Position numbers and translations under genes: made by a program. This document shows, one piece after another, positions 8,462 to 17,346 of a DNA stretch of 61,322 nt. Source of the stretch: Saprospiraceae bacterium (GTDB lineage: Bacteria; Bacteroidota; Bacteroidia; Chitinophagales; Saprospiraceae); the NCBI GenBank assembly GCA_027488855.1, contig JAIYAV010000079.1, forward strand, positions 1 through 61,322, written 5' to 3'. Positions within the stretch are counted from its first letter, which is position 1. Each line of letters begins with the position of its first letter. The notes under the pieces were generated by a model. The model was given only the letters and a program-made list of their open reading frames with translations, made no database searches and was not told where the DNA came from.

Positions 8462-10693
8462 ATGAAGAGGATCAAGTTTTGCCTGACCTGGGTAGGGTTG
8501 CTGCTGGTGCACGCCGCCTTTGCCCAAACCTTTACCCCCCTGACCATTGAAGTAGAAACCGAAACGGGTTTACTCAGCAATCCCTGGGGCGGTGGGCTCA
8601 ACTGTCCGCAGCTGTCCGAAGCCGATCTCAACCGGGATGGGCTCAACGATTTGTACCTCTTTGACCGCACTGCCCACCTGCATTTGGCTTACCGGCGCCA
8701 AGGCAACCAATACATTTTTGCGCCCGAGCTGGTGCAAAACTTCCCGGAACTGACCGAATGGAGCATGCTGCGCGATTACAATGGCGATGGCATCAGCGAC
8801 ATCATTGCCTATTCCGACATTCCCGGTATTGATGGCCTCACGGCTTATACCGGATTCTGGCAAGACAACAAACTCGCCTTCAAACGATACCCCTTCAAAG
8901 GCCCCTTCAACTTGGCTTTTTTCCCGCTCAAATCCGGCGGCAAAGCCCAGGTGTACATCACCCGCATCGACATCCCCTCCATCGAAGATGTGGATTGTGA
9001 CTCCGATCTGGACATCCTGACGTTTAACATTTCGGGGGGCTACATTGAGTTTTACCAAAACCAGTCGGTTGAAAAAGGGTATGGCCGCGATAGTATGATT
9101 TTCGCCCTACAAACCAGTTGCTGGGGTGGCATTTACGAAGATGGCCTCAGCGCCAACATGAATCTGGCTGCCGCGCCTGGGCAATGTTTCCAAAGCAACG
9201 GCACTTCAGTCGATTTTCGCCACGCGGGTTCTACCCTCACCACCACCGATGTGGACAACGACGGCGACGTAGACCTTTTTGTAGGCGACGTTTCTTTCAA
9301 CAACATCAACCTGCTGACCAATGGCGGCACTTGCAAACAAGCCTGGTTCAACAAACAAGATCCCCGCTTCCCGGGCAACGATAAAGGGGTAGACCTACCC
9401 ATTTTTCCCGCCGTATACATGGTGGATGTGAATGCCGATGGCAAAAAAGAAGTGCTGGTGGCCCCCAATGAGAACAACGGCTCGGAAGACGTCAATGTAC
9501 TGTGGCTGTATGAAAACGGCGGCGCTAGCAAAAGTCCCGAGTTCAAATTCAAACAAGACAATTTTTTGGTCAAAGACATGATCGATCTGGGCACGGGTGC
9601 CTACCCTACCTTTGTGGATTACAATGCCGATGGTTTGATGGATTTGGTGGTGGGCAATGGCGCACGGTTTTTGCCACAGGGGCAACGCTCCATCGGCCTT
9701 CATTTGTTTCAGAATGTGGGGACTACCCAAAAGCCCAAGTATCGCCTGGTGGATCGCGATTGGCTGGGCATGAACCAATACAACCGGGAAAATTTTGCCC
9801 TAGCCCCTACTTTTGGCGACATGGATGGTGATCAGGATTTGGACGTCATTGTGGGCGCAGAATTTGGTCAATTGTACTACGCCGAAAACACCGCTGGCCC
9901 TGGCAAAGTCATGAAATTTGGGCTGTGGCAGGCCAAATACATGGGCATCGACATTGGCCAGGGTGCCATCCCTCAAATTGTAGATGTCAACGGCGACAAA
10001 CTCCCCGACATCGTACTGGGCAACCGCCGGGGCAATGTCAGTTATTTTCAAAATACAGGCACGGTGCAAAAAGCCGCATTTGCCGCACTGGACAATGCCG
10101 CGCCCAATATCCAGCGCCTGGGCAAAGTGGATGGTACGGCTGAGGGCAATTTTATTGGCTACAGTGCACCCTTGTTTTTCCGCCAAAATCAAAGTCTACG
10201 CCTGCTCCTGGGCACCGAACACGGCGAACTGCGCCTGTACGACAACATCGACAACAACCTCGCGGGCACCTTCAACATGAGTGACAACAAGTTGGGCGGC
10301 ATGCGCCTGGGTGGCCGCACCAAAGCCGACCTAGCCGACATCAACGGCGATGGTTTTTTGGACATGGTGGTGGGCAACGCCCGGGGGGGATTGAGCTTGT
10401 ACAGCACCACTTTTCGCAGCAGCCAAACGACAGCGGTACGGGAGCCATTGGCCAATCGGGCACTGAATTTGGTGCCAAATCCGGCTAGTGATTGGGTTTC
10501 GATTCCTGGTTTGAGTGATGAAGAGGGCATCCTGACCGTTTTTGACATGGCCGGGCGGCAGCTGATGCAGCAAAACATCAATCGTTATAGCAATGAAATT
10601 CAAATCCGGGATTGGACGCCGGGGGTGTATGTGTTCAGATTGAGCACGGAAGGAAAGGTATTTAGTGGGAAGTTGGTGAAGCGCGGGGAATAA
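8462..10693 (+). CDS. FG-GAP/VCBS-repeat protein with type IX sorting domain
   Basis: A 743-aa secreted protein. A signal peptide ending AAFAQ (about residue 21) is followed by a probable seven-bladed FG-GAP/VCBS beta-propeller. Calcium-binding-like DxDxDGxxD loops recur, for example DLNRDGLNDLYL, DYNGDGISDI, DVDNDGDVDLFV, DVNADGKKEVLV, DYNADGLMDLVV, DMDGDQDLDVIV, DVNGDKLPDIVL and DINGDGFLDMVV. The last 80 residues are a T9SS type A sorting domain (LVPNPASDWVSI, FDMAGRQL, WTPGVYVFRL, KLVK), so it is exported by type IX secretion and anchored or released at the surface. The biological role of the propeller (adhesion or scaffold) is unknown. Monocistronic. Confidence 0.92.
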   Translation: MKRIKFCLTWVGLLLVHAAFAQTFTPLTIEVETETGLLSNPWGGGLNCPQLSEADLNRDGLNDLYLFDRTAHLHLAYRRQGNQYIFAPELVQNFPELTEWSMLRDYNGDGISDIIAYSDIPGIDGLTAYTGFWQDNKLAFKRYPFKGPFNLAFFPLKSGGKAQVYITRIDIPSIEDVDCDSDLDILTFNISGGYIEFYQNQSVEKGYGRDSMIFALQTSCWGGIYEDGLSANMNLAAAPGQCFQSNGTSVDFRHAGSTLTTTDVDNDGDVDLFVGDVSFNNINLLTNGGTCKQAWFNKQDPRFPGNDKGVDLPIFPAVYMVDVNADGKKEVLVAPNENNGSEDVNVLWLYENGGASKSPEFKFKQDNFLVKDMIDLGTGAYPTFVDYNADGLMDLVVGNGARFLPQGQRSIGLHLFQNVGTTQKPKYRLVDRDWLGMNQYNRENFALAPTFGDMDGDQDLDVIVGAEFGQLYYAENTAGPGKVMKFGLWQAKYMGIDIGQGAIPQIVDVNGDKLPDIVLGNRRGNVSYFQNTGTVQKAAFAALDNAAPNIQRLGKVDGTAEGNFIGYSAPLFFRQNQSLRLLLGTEHGELRLYDNIDNNLAGTFNMSDNKLGGMRLGGRTKADLADINGDGFLDMVVGNARGGLSLYSTTFRSSQTTAVREPLANRALNLVPNPASDWVSIPGLSDEEGILTVFDMAGRQLMQQNINRYSNEIQIRDWTPGVYVFRLSTEGKVFSGKLVKRGE

Positions 10694-10740
10694 ATCACCG
10701 AACACATCGAAAGATGGATTTTGGCTACGCCAAAATGTTT

Positions 10741-11026
10741 ATTCACCACGACGACACGACGAACACGACGTTTTGCGCTTCGCGCTTTTACGCCTGCGGC
10801 GTGGAGCGACAGGATGGCAAAACGGATGAAACGGACAAAACGGATAAAAACGGATTTTTATTCCGCCTGCGGCGGATAAAGACGAGCCGAAGGCAAGTCA
10901 AAGTCCGTTCCCATCCGTTTAGTCCGTTTCATCCGTTTTGCCATCCTGCCGCTTTTAGCCAAAAGAGGCGAAGCCTCAAAAGCGCGAAGCGCAAAACGTC
11001 GTGTTCGTCGTGTCGTCGTGGTGAAT
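10741..11026. repeat. Long palindrome, copy C: 49-bp perfect terminal arms
   Basis: The outer arms 10741-10789 and 10978-11026 are exact reverse complements over 49 bp (beginning ATTCACCACGACGACACGAC). Further imperfect pairing continues inward (10807-10850 with 10900-10955, words AAAACGGATGAAACGGAC and GTCCGTTTCATCCGTTTTG). The roughly 286-bp hairpin fills the gap between the convergent FG-GAP gene and the next minus-strand gene. It shares its ends and the GAGGCGAAGCCTCA word with copies A and B. An open frame running through it is repeat-derived. Confidence 0.9.
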
Positions 11027-11061
11027 TAAAATGCAGCGAAGCTGCGCAACAGCCATTTGAA

Positions 11062-11580
11062 TCAAGCTAGGTTTCCTTGTCCCACAGCTATCGTACTCAA
11101 ACTCAACTGCCCGTCTACCAATTCCACCACCAAGCTAAACTGCTTCAAATCGAGCAACAACCACTCCAATTGACTACCCGGCGCCTCAGGTGCCTGACCC
11201 GCTTCCTCACTTGCACCCAAATTGGCCGTCATCGTCATCAAGGTATTCCTGCTCAAAGTCAAATCCACTGAACCCAGCTTCATTTTTCCACCACCCGCCA
11301 TTGCGGATGCGCCCGAACTCGGAAACAGTGGTATGAGCACAATGGACAATACCTGCGCATTGGCATCAAAAACGACGTTGAATTGGGCTTGCGCGGGATC
11401 CAAAAGGGTGGTGCGCACCAATAAATCGGGTGCCAAAGGATCCACCGAAGCAATGTTTAAATCCGCCCCTTGCAGGCTGATGAGCAGGCTGGAACTCAGG
11501 TCAAAAGATTGAACCTGTCCCTGTTCATCCATCAGGAACAACTTGCCCGTAGCGGGCTCAAGGATAATATGGTTTTTCAT
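11062..11580 (-). CDS. Hypothetical protein, 172 aa
   Basis: No family recognised. The protein begins MKNHIILEPATGKLFLMDEQ and is predicted to be mostly beta strands with hydrophobic alternation (LLVRTTLLDPAQAQFNVVF, LSIVLIPLF), a glycine/alanine linker (SGASAMAGGGK) and an acidic proline-rich segment. No signal peptide or membrane segment is evident. It sits between two long palindromes of different families and faces the FG-GAP gene convergently. Confidence 0.55.
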   Translation of the reverse strand: MKNHIILEPATGKLFLMDEQGQVQSFDLSSSLLISLQGADLNIASVDPLAPDLLVRTTLLDPAQAQFNVVFDANAQVLSIVLIPLFPSSGASAMAGGGKMKLGSVDLTLSRNTLMTMTANLGASEEAGQAPEAPGSQLEWLLLDLKQFSLVVELVDGQLSLSTIAVGQGNLA

Positions 11581-11627
11581 GTTTAGGTGTTTTAGTGATA
11601 CTTGTTAGCGCCGTAGGCGTTTGATCT

Positions 11628-11724
11628 CTAAGGTGTTCTAAGGTGTCTAAGGTGGTTCAAAATTATATGGCCCTTCGGGCCTTTTTTGTTTTGAACCACC
11701 TTAGGCACCTTAGAGCACCTTAGG
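11628..11724. repeat. Long palindrome, AGGTG/CACCT family copy 2
   Basis: Arms 11628-11662 and 11689-11724 are inverted repeats built of CTAAGGTG units. The loop has GGCCCTTCGGGCC at 11669-11681 followed by six T residues on the plus strand. It matches the element at 2669-2763, including the flanking words ATGC..GATGCT on the right. Located between two minus-strand genes, it could form a strong 3' hairpin for the arginine decarboxylase transcript, but the T run is on the wrong side for a classical terminator of that gene. Confidence 0.85.
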
Positions 11725-11763
11725 AATGCATCTTCGATGCTAGAAGTGAAGGTATAAACGTAG

Positions 11764-13170
11764 TTAGTAACCCAATATTTCCAACATTGCTTCAGAAGTT
11801 TGTTCGGCCTGGTACAAACGATCCACGATGTTTCCCTGTGGGTCTTTGTAAATGAGGATGTGTTTGGGTGAGGGAATCAGGCAATGTTTGATGCCGCCGT
11901 AACCGCTGATTTGGTCCTGGTATGCGCCTGTATGGAAAAACCCTAGGAACAAACGTTCGGGATCACCATTTTCAAAAGTAGGCAGGTACACCTGAGCTTG
12001 ATTGACCTCCGCGTTGTAATAATCTGAATTGTCGCAACTCAGGCCGCCGATGTTCACCCGCTGGTATTCGTTGTACCACTTGTTGATGGGTAGCAAAATG
12101 AAACGTTCACCGATGCCCCAAACATCAGGTAGGGTAGTCATCAGGGAATTGTCGATCATGTACCAGCGCTCCGCATCGTTTTGTTGCTTTTGGTTCAAGA
12201 CCGAAAAAAGCGTCGCCCCGCTCTCCCCTACCGTGTATTTGCCAAACTCGGTGAAAAGGTCTGGTTCGGGCACCTGTTCTTTCTGACAAGCCTGAAGAAT
12301 GGTTTTGACAATCTCCTTGATCATGTATTTGTAGTCGAACTCAAAACCCAGGGAGTTGCGAATGGGCATGCCCCCACCGATGTTCAGGATTTCCAGGTCT
12401 TCGGATTCGCGGCGCAAATTGGCGTACAAGCGCACTGCTTTGCGCAATTCACCCCAATAATACAAGCTATCTTTGACGCCAGTATCGACAAAAAAGTGCA
12501 GCAAGGTGAGTTTAAACTTGGGATTGTCTTTGATTTTTTCTCTAAAAAAAGGCATCACATCCGAGTTGCGGATGCCCAGGCGAGAGGTATAAAACTCAAA
12601 ATTGGGTTCTTCTTCCGTAGCTACCCGAATGCCTATTTTGCACTGCCCGGTTAAATGCTGGTCGTAATATTCAATCTCATCAATGTTGTCACAAACCGGG
12701 ATCACGTTTTCAAACCCGTCCTGGATCAAATCGATGATGCGTTGTTTGTAGTGATCGGGTTTGAAACCATTGCATACGATGGTGATGTTTTTGTCGATCA
12801 GGCCCTTTTTGTACAACTTGCGGATCAGGTCGATGTCAAAGGCCGAGGAAGTTTCCAATTGCACCTCGTGTTTGATGGCTTCCTCCAGGATGTAGCTAAA
12901 GTGGTTGCTTTTGGTACAATAGCAGTACTGGTACTTGCCCTTGTAATTGAGCGACTTCATGGCCCGGGTAAACAAATTGCGCGCCTTTTTGATTTGGGCA
13001 CCAATTTTGGGTAAATAGGTCAGTTTCAGTGGAGTGCCGTATTTTTCAATGAGGTACATCAGAGGTACACCATTGAACACCAAATAACCATTGACATCGA
13101 TGTCAAACCCTTCTTGTGGAAAATAAAAGGTTTGGTCGATCAGGTCGAAGTATCTGTTGGTTCCGTTCAC
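11764..13170 (-). CDS. speA: Arginine decarboxylase, alanine-racemase-fold (biosynthetic type)
   Basis: A 468-aa PLP enzyme of fold type III, as used by Bacteroidota to make agmatine from arginine for polyamine synthesis. The PLP lysine lies in YCYCTKSNHF near residue 86. The glycine loop is NIGGGMPI near 267, the phosphate-binding segment TEFGKYTVG near 311, and the second-subunit catalytic Cys-Asp motif is in LSCDNSDYYNAE near 380. It is shorter than the 630-aa enterobacterial SpeA, which matches the Bacteroidota form. A related decarboxylase of this fold (carboxynorspermidine or diaminopimelate decarboxylase) is the alternative. The next gene diverges from it across about 117 bp. Confidence 0.8.
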   Translation of the reverse strand: MNGTNRYFDLIDQTFYFPQEGFDIDVNGYLVFNGVPLMYLIEKYGTPLKLTYLPKIGAQIKKARNLFTRAMKSLNYKGKYQYCYCTKSNHFSYILEEAIKHEVQLETSSAFDIDLIRKLYKKGLIDKNITIVCNGFKPDHYKQRIIDLIQDGFENVIPVCDNIDEIEYYDQHLTGQCKIGIRVATEEEPNFEFYTSRLGIRNSDVMPFFREKIKDNPKFKLTLLHFFVDTGVKDSLYYWGELRKAVRLYANLRRESEDLEILNIGGGMPIRNSLGFEFDYKYMIKEIVKTILQACQKEQVPEPDLFTEFGKYTVGESGATLFSVLNQKQQNDAERWYMIDNSLMTTLPDVWGIGERFILLPINKWYNEYQRVNIGGLSCDNSDYYNAEVNQAQVYLPTFENGDPERLFLGFFHTGAYQDQISGYGGIKHCLIPSPKHILIYKDPQGNIVDRLYQAEQTSEAMLEILGY

Positions 13171-13287
13171 TTTAGCCAGAGATTTTTAATGGTTGATCAA
13201 ACAAGCTCAAAAAGCGTTGCAAAGCTAATACTTGCACCCATTAATTGTTGTGAAATCGTGTAAATTGTGGCGCTAAAAAAAGACACC

Positions 13288-13755
13288 ATGCAGCAAATCG
13301 ATGCCCTCAACCAAGTGGCAGAATTCCACCGTACCTTCCACCACCCCATCGAAGCCCAACCCATCATCCCCGCCGAAGCGCGCTGCCGCCTGCGGGTAGC
13401 CCTGCTGGAAGAAGAAGTTGCCGAGCTAAAAACGGCCATCGCCAAAGGTGATCTGGTCGAAATTGCCGATGCCCTCTGCGACATCCAATACGTACTCAGT
13501 GGGGCTGTACTGGAGTTTGGCATGGGCGAAAAATTCCGCGAACTCTTCGATGAAGTGCAGCGCTCCAACATGAGTAAGGTGTGCAAAACGCTGGGTGAAG
13601 CCCAGGCTACTGCCGCTTATTACCAGCAGGAACGCGGTGTGGAGAGTTACATCCGGGAGGTGCCGCCTTACTTCCTCGTCTATCGCAAGGATGACGATAA
13701 GACTTTAAAATCAATCAATTATTCTCCAGCAAATTTGGAGAAGATTCTTTTATAG
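13288..13755 (+). CDS. MazG-superfamily nucleotide pyrophosphohydrolase
   Basis: A 155-aa all-alpha NTP pyrophosphohydrolase. I use the ATG at 13288; a GTG at 13267 would add seven residues. The Mg-binding signature is ALLEEEVAELKTAI followed by EIADALCDIQYVLSG, that is ExxE and ExxD on adjacent helices. The N-terminal FHRTFHHPIEAQP segment is typical of the subfamily that hydrolyses non-canonical nucleoside triphosphates. The C-terminal part (YYQQERGVESYIREVP, YFLVYRKDD) is the family's tail. The last 18 bases of the gene are duplicated at 13897-13916 downstream of an inserted palindrome, so the gene's 3' end was the insertion target. Confidence 0.82.
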   Translation: MQQIDALNQVAEFHRTFHHPIEAQPIIPAEARCRLRVALLEEEVAELKTAIAKGDLVEIADALCDIQYVLSGAVLEFGMGEKFRELFDEVQRSNMSKVCKTLGEAQATAAYYQQERGVESYIREVPPYFLVYRKDDDKTLKSINYSPANLEKILL

Positions 13756-13916
13756 GGATTCCAGCTAGCTGGTACAAGTCTCCAGACTTGTACCAACATT
13801 TTCGCGTCTCTGACGCACGAGCAACGCAAAAATATTGAGCGAATACACGTCAGAGACGTGTTGATAATGGTACAAGTCTGGAGACTTGTACCAGCTGAGA
13901 AGATTCTTTTATAAGG
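13738..13916. mobile_element. MITE-like palindromic insertion with 20-bp flanking direct repeat
   Basis: GAGAAGATTCTTTTATAGGG at 13738-13757 recurs as GAGAAGATTCTTTTATAAGG at 13897-13916 (19 of 20 identical). Between them lies about 139 bp whose ends are each a 24-bp self-complementary block (13771-13794 and 13869-13892, beginning GGTACAAGTCT). The two blocks are also inverted to one another. Internal CGTCTCTGACG and CGTCAGAGACG words pair too. The layout is that of a small non-autonomous insertion with a target-site duplication. Confidence 0.75.
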
Positions 13917-13938
13917 TTGCAAACTATAAACCTGATTT

Positions 13939-15450
13939 ATGAAAAAACAATCACTCATTTTCCTCCTCCTAGGCTTTAGCCTGTACCTCGGTGCCCAAAA
14001 AGCGCCCGAATTTGCCATTGCCCAATCCGATGTAGAAATTCCCCTGCGTTTTTTGGCTGCGGATGAATTGGGCGGGCGCCGGACCGGCTCCGCGGGCAAC
14101 TTGATTGCAGCACGCTACATCGCCGAGCATCTTCGGACTTACGGCTATTCCATGGCTCCGGGGCTAAACTCTTACTTTCAGCCCATTGGTTTTCAAGCCA
14201 ATACACCGCCAGCTTCCGCCAGCTTGATGATTGGCAAAACCGAATACAAGTTCATGGAAGACTTCATCGTGATGACGGGTGATGCCACCAAGCTCAGCAA
14301 GTTGGACGTTGTATTTGCAGGCAATGGCTGGATCGATGAAAAAACCGGGCAAGACGATTACAAAGGCAAGGATGTCAAAGGTAAACTGGTCATTGTATTG
14401 CCTGGCGCACCGAATGAAACATCGCCACAAGCCGTTTTTCGGGCCATGGCGAAAAAACGCGACTGGGCTTACGAGCGCGGCGCAGCGGGTCTGATCGAGC
14501 TGTACCGCTTGTCTTTCCCCTGGAATTTTTTCACCAGCTATTTTGGCAAAGAAAGCCTGGGTGTAGCCCCCAAGGAAGGCCCCAAGGCCTCCAGTAAAAT
14601 GTTTTATGGCTGGTTGAAAGAAAAAAATACGGTCAGCGACATCAAAGACCTCCAGGGAGGCAAAAAGTTCAAGGCCAACTTGAGCAGCTCCGGGTTTATG
14701 CGGCGCATGGTGCCCAGCCAAAACGTGGTGGGTGTACTCGAAGGCAGCGACCCACAACTCAAAGACGAATACCTGATCGTCAGTGCGCACTACGACCACG
14801 TAGGCATTGGCAAAGAAGGGGGTGGCGCTTATTCCAAAGAAGACAGCATCTTCAACGGAGCCCGCGACAACGCCATGGGTACCGTGGCCCTGCTCACCGC
14901 CGCCAAAGCGCTGGCGCTGCAAAAACCCAAACGCTCGGTGATCATGCTGGCGGTAACGGGTGAGGAGTTGGGCCTATTGGGCAGTCAATATTACGCCGAC
15001 AACCCACTGATCCCCCTCAACAAGTGTATTTTCAACCTCAATACCGATGGGGCTGGCTACAACAGCACCGAGCACATTTCCATCATTGGTTGGAGCCGCA
15101 CAGGCACGGATGCACTGATTGAGCAAGCGGCCAACAGCGTAGGTTTGAAGGTTTTTCCAGAACCAGCCCCCGAACAAAACCTCTTCGATCGCTCCGACAA
15201 CGTGTCCTTTGCAGTAAAAGGGGTGCCCGCGCTGGATTTCAGCCCTGGTCTTACCAAGTTTGACGACGTCATCGCCAAGTATTACCACCAGGTAGCCGAC
15301 CAAGCCGAATCGATCGACCTGCCTTATTTCCTCAAGTACTGCCAGTCCTTTTCTCATCTGGCTCGCCTCATCGCCGACAATGCCCAGCGGCCACAGTGGA
15401 AGGCGGGCGATAAGTATGAGAAGGCAGGGATGGAATTGTATAAAAAGTAA
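13939..15450 (+). CDS. Secreted M28 family zinc aminopeptidase
   Basis: A 503-aa metallopeptidase with a signal peptide ending LYLGAQ (about residue 20). A PA-type insert occupies roughly residues 95-240 (the DVVFAGNGW and DYKGKDVKGKLVIV strands). The co-catalytic zinc ligands of M28 are visible: His/Asp in SAHYDHVG near 282, Asp in GARDNAMGT near 308, Glu-Glu in TGEELGLLGS near 340, Asp in LNTDGAG near 368 and His in KYYHQVAD near 450. It probably removes N-terminal residues from peptides in the periplasm or outside. It starts 22 bp after the MITE-like element, so its promoter may lie within or have been altered by that element. Confidence 0.92.
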   Translation: MKKQSLIFLLLGFSLYLGAQKAPEFAIAQSDVEIPLRFLAADELGGRRTGSAGNLIAARYIAEHLRTYGYSMAPGLNSYFQPIGFQANTPPASASLMIGKTEYKFMEDFIVMTGDATKLSKLDVVFAGNGWIDEKTGQDDYKGKDVKGKLVIVLPGAPNETSPQAVFRAMAKKRDWAYERGAAGLIELYRLSFPWNFFTSYFGKESLGVAPKEGPKASSKMFYGWLKEKNTVSDIKDLQGGKKFKANLSSSGFMRRMVPSQNVVGVLEGSDPQLKDEYLIVSAHYDHVGIGKEGGGAYSKEDSIFNGARDNAMGTVALLTAAKALALQKPKRSVIMLAVTGEELGLLGSQYYADNPLIPLNKCIFNLNTDGAGYNSTEHISIIGWSRTGTDALIEQAANSVGLKVFPEPAPEQNLFDRSDNVSFAVKGVPALDFSPGLTKFDDVIAKYYHQVADQAESIDLPYFLKYCQSFSHLARLIADNAQRPQWKAGDKYEKAGMELYKK

Positions 15451-15451
15451 T

Positions 15452-15562
15452 AAAGTTGAAGAGTTGAAGGGTTGAAAAGAAGTTTTTAAGTTTATAAGAC
15501 CAATCGTCTTTCAAACTATCAAACCTTTCAACTTCTTTTCAACCTTTCAACTCTTCAACTTT
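15452..15562. repeat. TTGAA-rich inverted repeat in the M28-EamA gap
   Basis: The left arm 15452-15485 (AAAGTTGAAGAGTTGAAGGG...) pairs with the right arm 15529-15562, made of the complementary CAACTCTTCAACTTT words. The arms hold a 7-8-bp iteration (GTTGAAGA/GTTGAAGG). It occupies nearly the whole gap between two co-directional genes and could insulate them as a transcript-end hairpin. Confidence 0.75.
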
Positions 15563-15571
15563 TCAACTAAA

Positions 15572-16426
15572 ATGAAAAACCAACACACCCTCGGCATCCT
15601 GGCCGTACTCATCGGGGCCACCGTTTGGAGCACTGGCGGGTTGTGCATCAAATTGCTGCCTTACGATCCGTACACCATCCTGTTTTACCGCTCGATTTTT
15701 GCCGCGCTGACCTTTTTGGCCTTCTTCCGGCAACGGGCGCTGACCTTGACTCCGATCATTGGTGCCGTTGGTTTGCAATACGCTGGGTTGGCGATTTGTT
15801 TTGTGGTCGCCACCAAAACCACCACGGCCGCTAATGCTGTTTTGCTGCAATACACCGCGCCGATCTACGTGTTTTTACTCGAACCCATCTTATTCAAATT
15901 CAAACTGACCCGGCTGAACATCATTACCGTGGTGGTCTGTTTTGTGGGAATGTTGCTCTTTTTTGCGGAAGATTTGGGGGGGGGAAATCTAAAAGGAAAT
16001 CTGATTGCGCTTCTATCTGGCGTCCTACTGGCCGCCATGATGATTACCCAGCGCTTCAACCGAATCGAGCATTACGATGCAGGTCTGTTTTGGGGCAACC
16101 TCTTCATTGCGCTGATTTGTTTGCCTTGGTTTTTGCAATCGGCTACGCCTACGCTGGAGCATTGGACTTTGTTTTTCATTCTGGGGGTCATTCAAATCGG
16201 GGTAGGTTACATGTTGTTCAACTACGGGCTCAAACGCACCCTGGCTATCGAGAGTGTGCTACTGGCCATGATGGAACCGATTTTGAATCCCGTTTGGGTT
16301 TTTATTGGGTATGGGGAAAAACCGGGGATGTGGACCATTGTAGGTGGCCTGGTGATTTTGAGCATGCTGGCAGTGCAGGTGATTGTGGGGGAAAAAGGAC
16401 GGCAAAAACCGGAAGTTCAACTTTAA
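15572..16426 (+). CDS. EamA/DMT family inner-membrane exporter
   Basis: A 284-aa drug/metabolite transporter with ten hydrophobic segments arranged as two EamA repeats (about residues 8-138 and 150-277). Typical features are the first-helix IGATVWSTGGLCIK, the GLQYAGLAICFVVATKTTTAANAVLLQYTAPIYV end of repeat one, and IESVLLAMMEPILNPVWVFI in repeat two. Substrate cannot be predicted; family members export amino acids, nucleotides or metabolites. No partner gene is obvious. Confidence 0.88.
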   Translation: MKNQHTLGILAVLIGATVWSTGGLCIKLLPYDPYTILFYRSIFAALTFLAFFRQRALTLTPIIGAVGLQYAGLAICFVVATKTTTAANAVLLQYTAPIYVFLLEPILFKFKLTRLNIITVVVCFVGMLLFFAEDLGGGNLKGNLIALLSGVLLAAMMITQRFNRIEHYDAGLFWGNLFIALICLPWFLQSATPTLEHWTLFFILGVIQIGVGYMLFNYGLKRTLAIESVLLAMMEPILNPVWVFIGYGEKPGMWTIVGGLVILSMLAVQVIVGEKGRQKPEVQL

Positions 16427-16476
16427 AAACCTACATTTAGAGCCTGTTTACCTAACATCAAATCTGCTTACTTACC

Positions 16477-17346
16477 ATGTTCAAACAACTCTTGCTTTCC
16501 ATTTGCTGCGCCAGTTTCAGCCTAGCCATTCATGCTGCGAAGGTTGACACCGTTGAAATCACCAGCAGTTTTTTGCAGCGCAAAGTCAAAATCGCGGTGG
16601 TCACCCCAAAAGGTTACCAAAGTGGTCAAGCTACTTACCCAACCATGTATTTGTTGCACGGGGGCAATGGCAAATTCAGCGATTGGTTGATGGCTCCACC
16701 CGACAAAAACCTGGTGCACCGCATTGCTGACGAGTACAACCTCATCATTGTACTGCCTGAAGGTGGTACTGGGGGTTATTACCTGGATAGCCCGATCAAT
16801 CCAGCCAGCCATTACGAAAGTTTCATCACCAAAGAAGTCATCGCCAAGGTGGATGGCACTTACCGCAGCATCAAGGAAAAAACTGGTCGGGTCATTTGTG
16901 GCCTGAGCATGGGTGGGCACGGTGCCTTGTACCTCGCCACCCGCAACCCTCAGCTCTTTTGTGCCGCAGGCAGCATGAGTGGTGCTCTGGACATCAATAC
17001 CGACCAATGGGATGTCACCCCAGAGCGCCGCAAAGCCATTGCCGACCGCCAGATCAACGTTTGGCCGCCTAAAGCAGAAAACCCGGCTTTTTACTACAAC
17101 AATTCTGTAGTGAACATGGCTGAAAAAATGAAGACCAACGGCCTGCCTATCAAATTCGATTGTGGCGTAGATGACTTCCTGATCGCACCCAACCGCGAAT
17201 TGCACCGCCGCCTCTTGTACAACAAAACCCCACACGAATACACCGAGCGCCCCGGTGCCCATACCTGGGAGTATTGGCAAAATGCACTGCCGGATCATGT
17301 AGCATTTTTTCAGAAGGTATGGAAAGGCAACGGAACTTTGAAATAA
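16477..17346 (+). CDS. Secreted esterase, alpha/beta hydrolase (esterase D / feruloyl-esterase-like)
   Basis: A 289-aa PF00756-type serine esterase. The signal peptide runs to about residue 20 (SLAIHA). The oxyanion strand is MYLLHGGNG near 52, the nucleophile Ser lies in CGLSMGGHGA near 146, the acid is probably Asp in DCGVDDFL near 230, and the catalytic His is in RPGAHTWEYW near 263. Substrates in this family range from S-formylglutathione to acylated sugars and feruloyl polysaccharides; the export signal favours an ester on an extracellular polymer or oligosaccharide (inference). Confidence 0.88.
   Translation: MFKQLLLSICCASFSLAIHAAKVDTVEITSSFLQRKVKIAVVTPKGYQSGQATYPTMYLLHGGNGKFSDWLMAPPDKNLVHRIADEYNLIIVLPEGGTGGYYLDSPINPASHYESFITKEVIAKVDGTYRSIKEKTGRVICGLSMGGHGALYLATRNPQLFCAAGSMSGALDINTDQWDVTPERRKAIADRQINVWPPKAENPAFYYNNSVVNMAEKMKTNGLPIKFDCGVDDFLIAPNRELHRRLLYNKTPHEYTERPGAHTWEYWQNALPDHVAFFQKVWKGNGTLK

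Noticed and set aside
10714-11070. 118-aa open frame with Thr-Asp-Lys repeats
   Set aside because: It is the translation of the long palindrome 10741-11026; similar peptides appear from every copy of the repeat, in either strand.
11669-11687. Classical intrinsic terminator (GGCCC hairpin plus T run)
   Set aside because: The T run is on the plus strand, while both flanking genes are on the minus strand; I kept it as part of the palindrome repeat instead.
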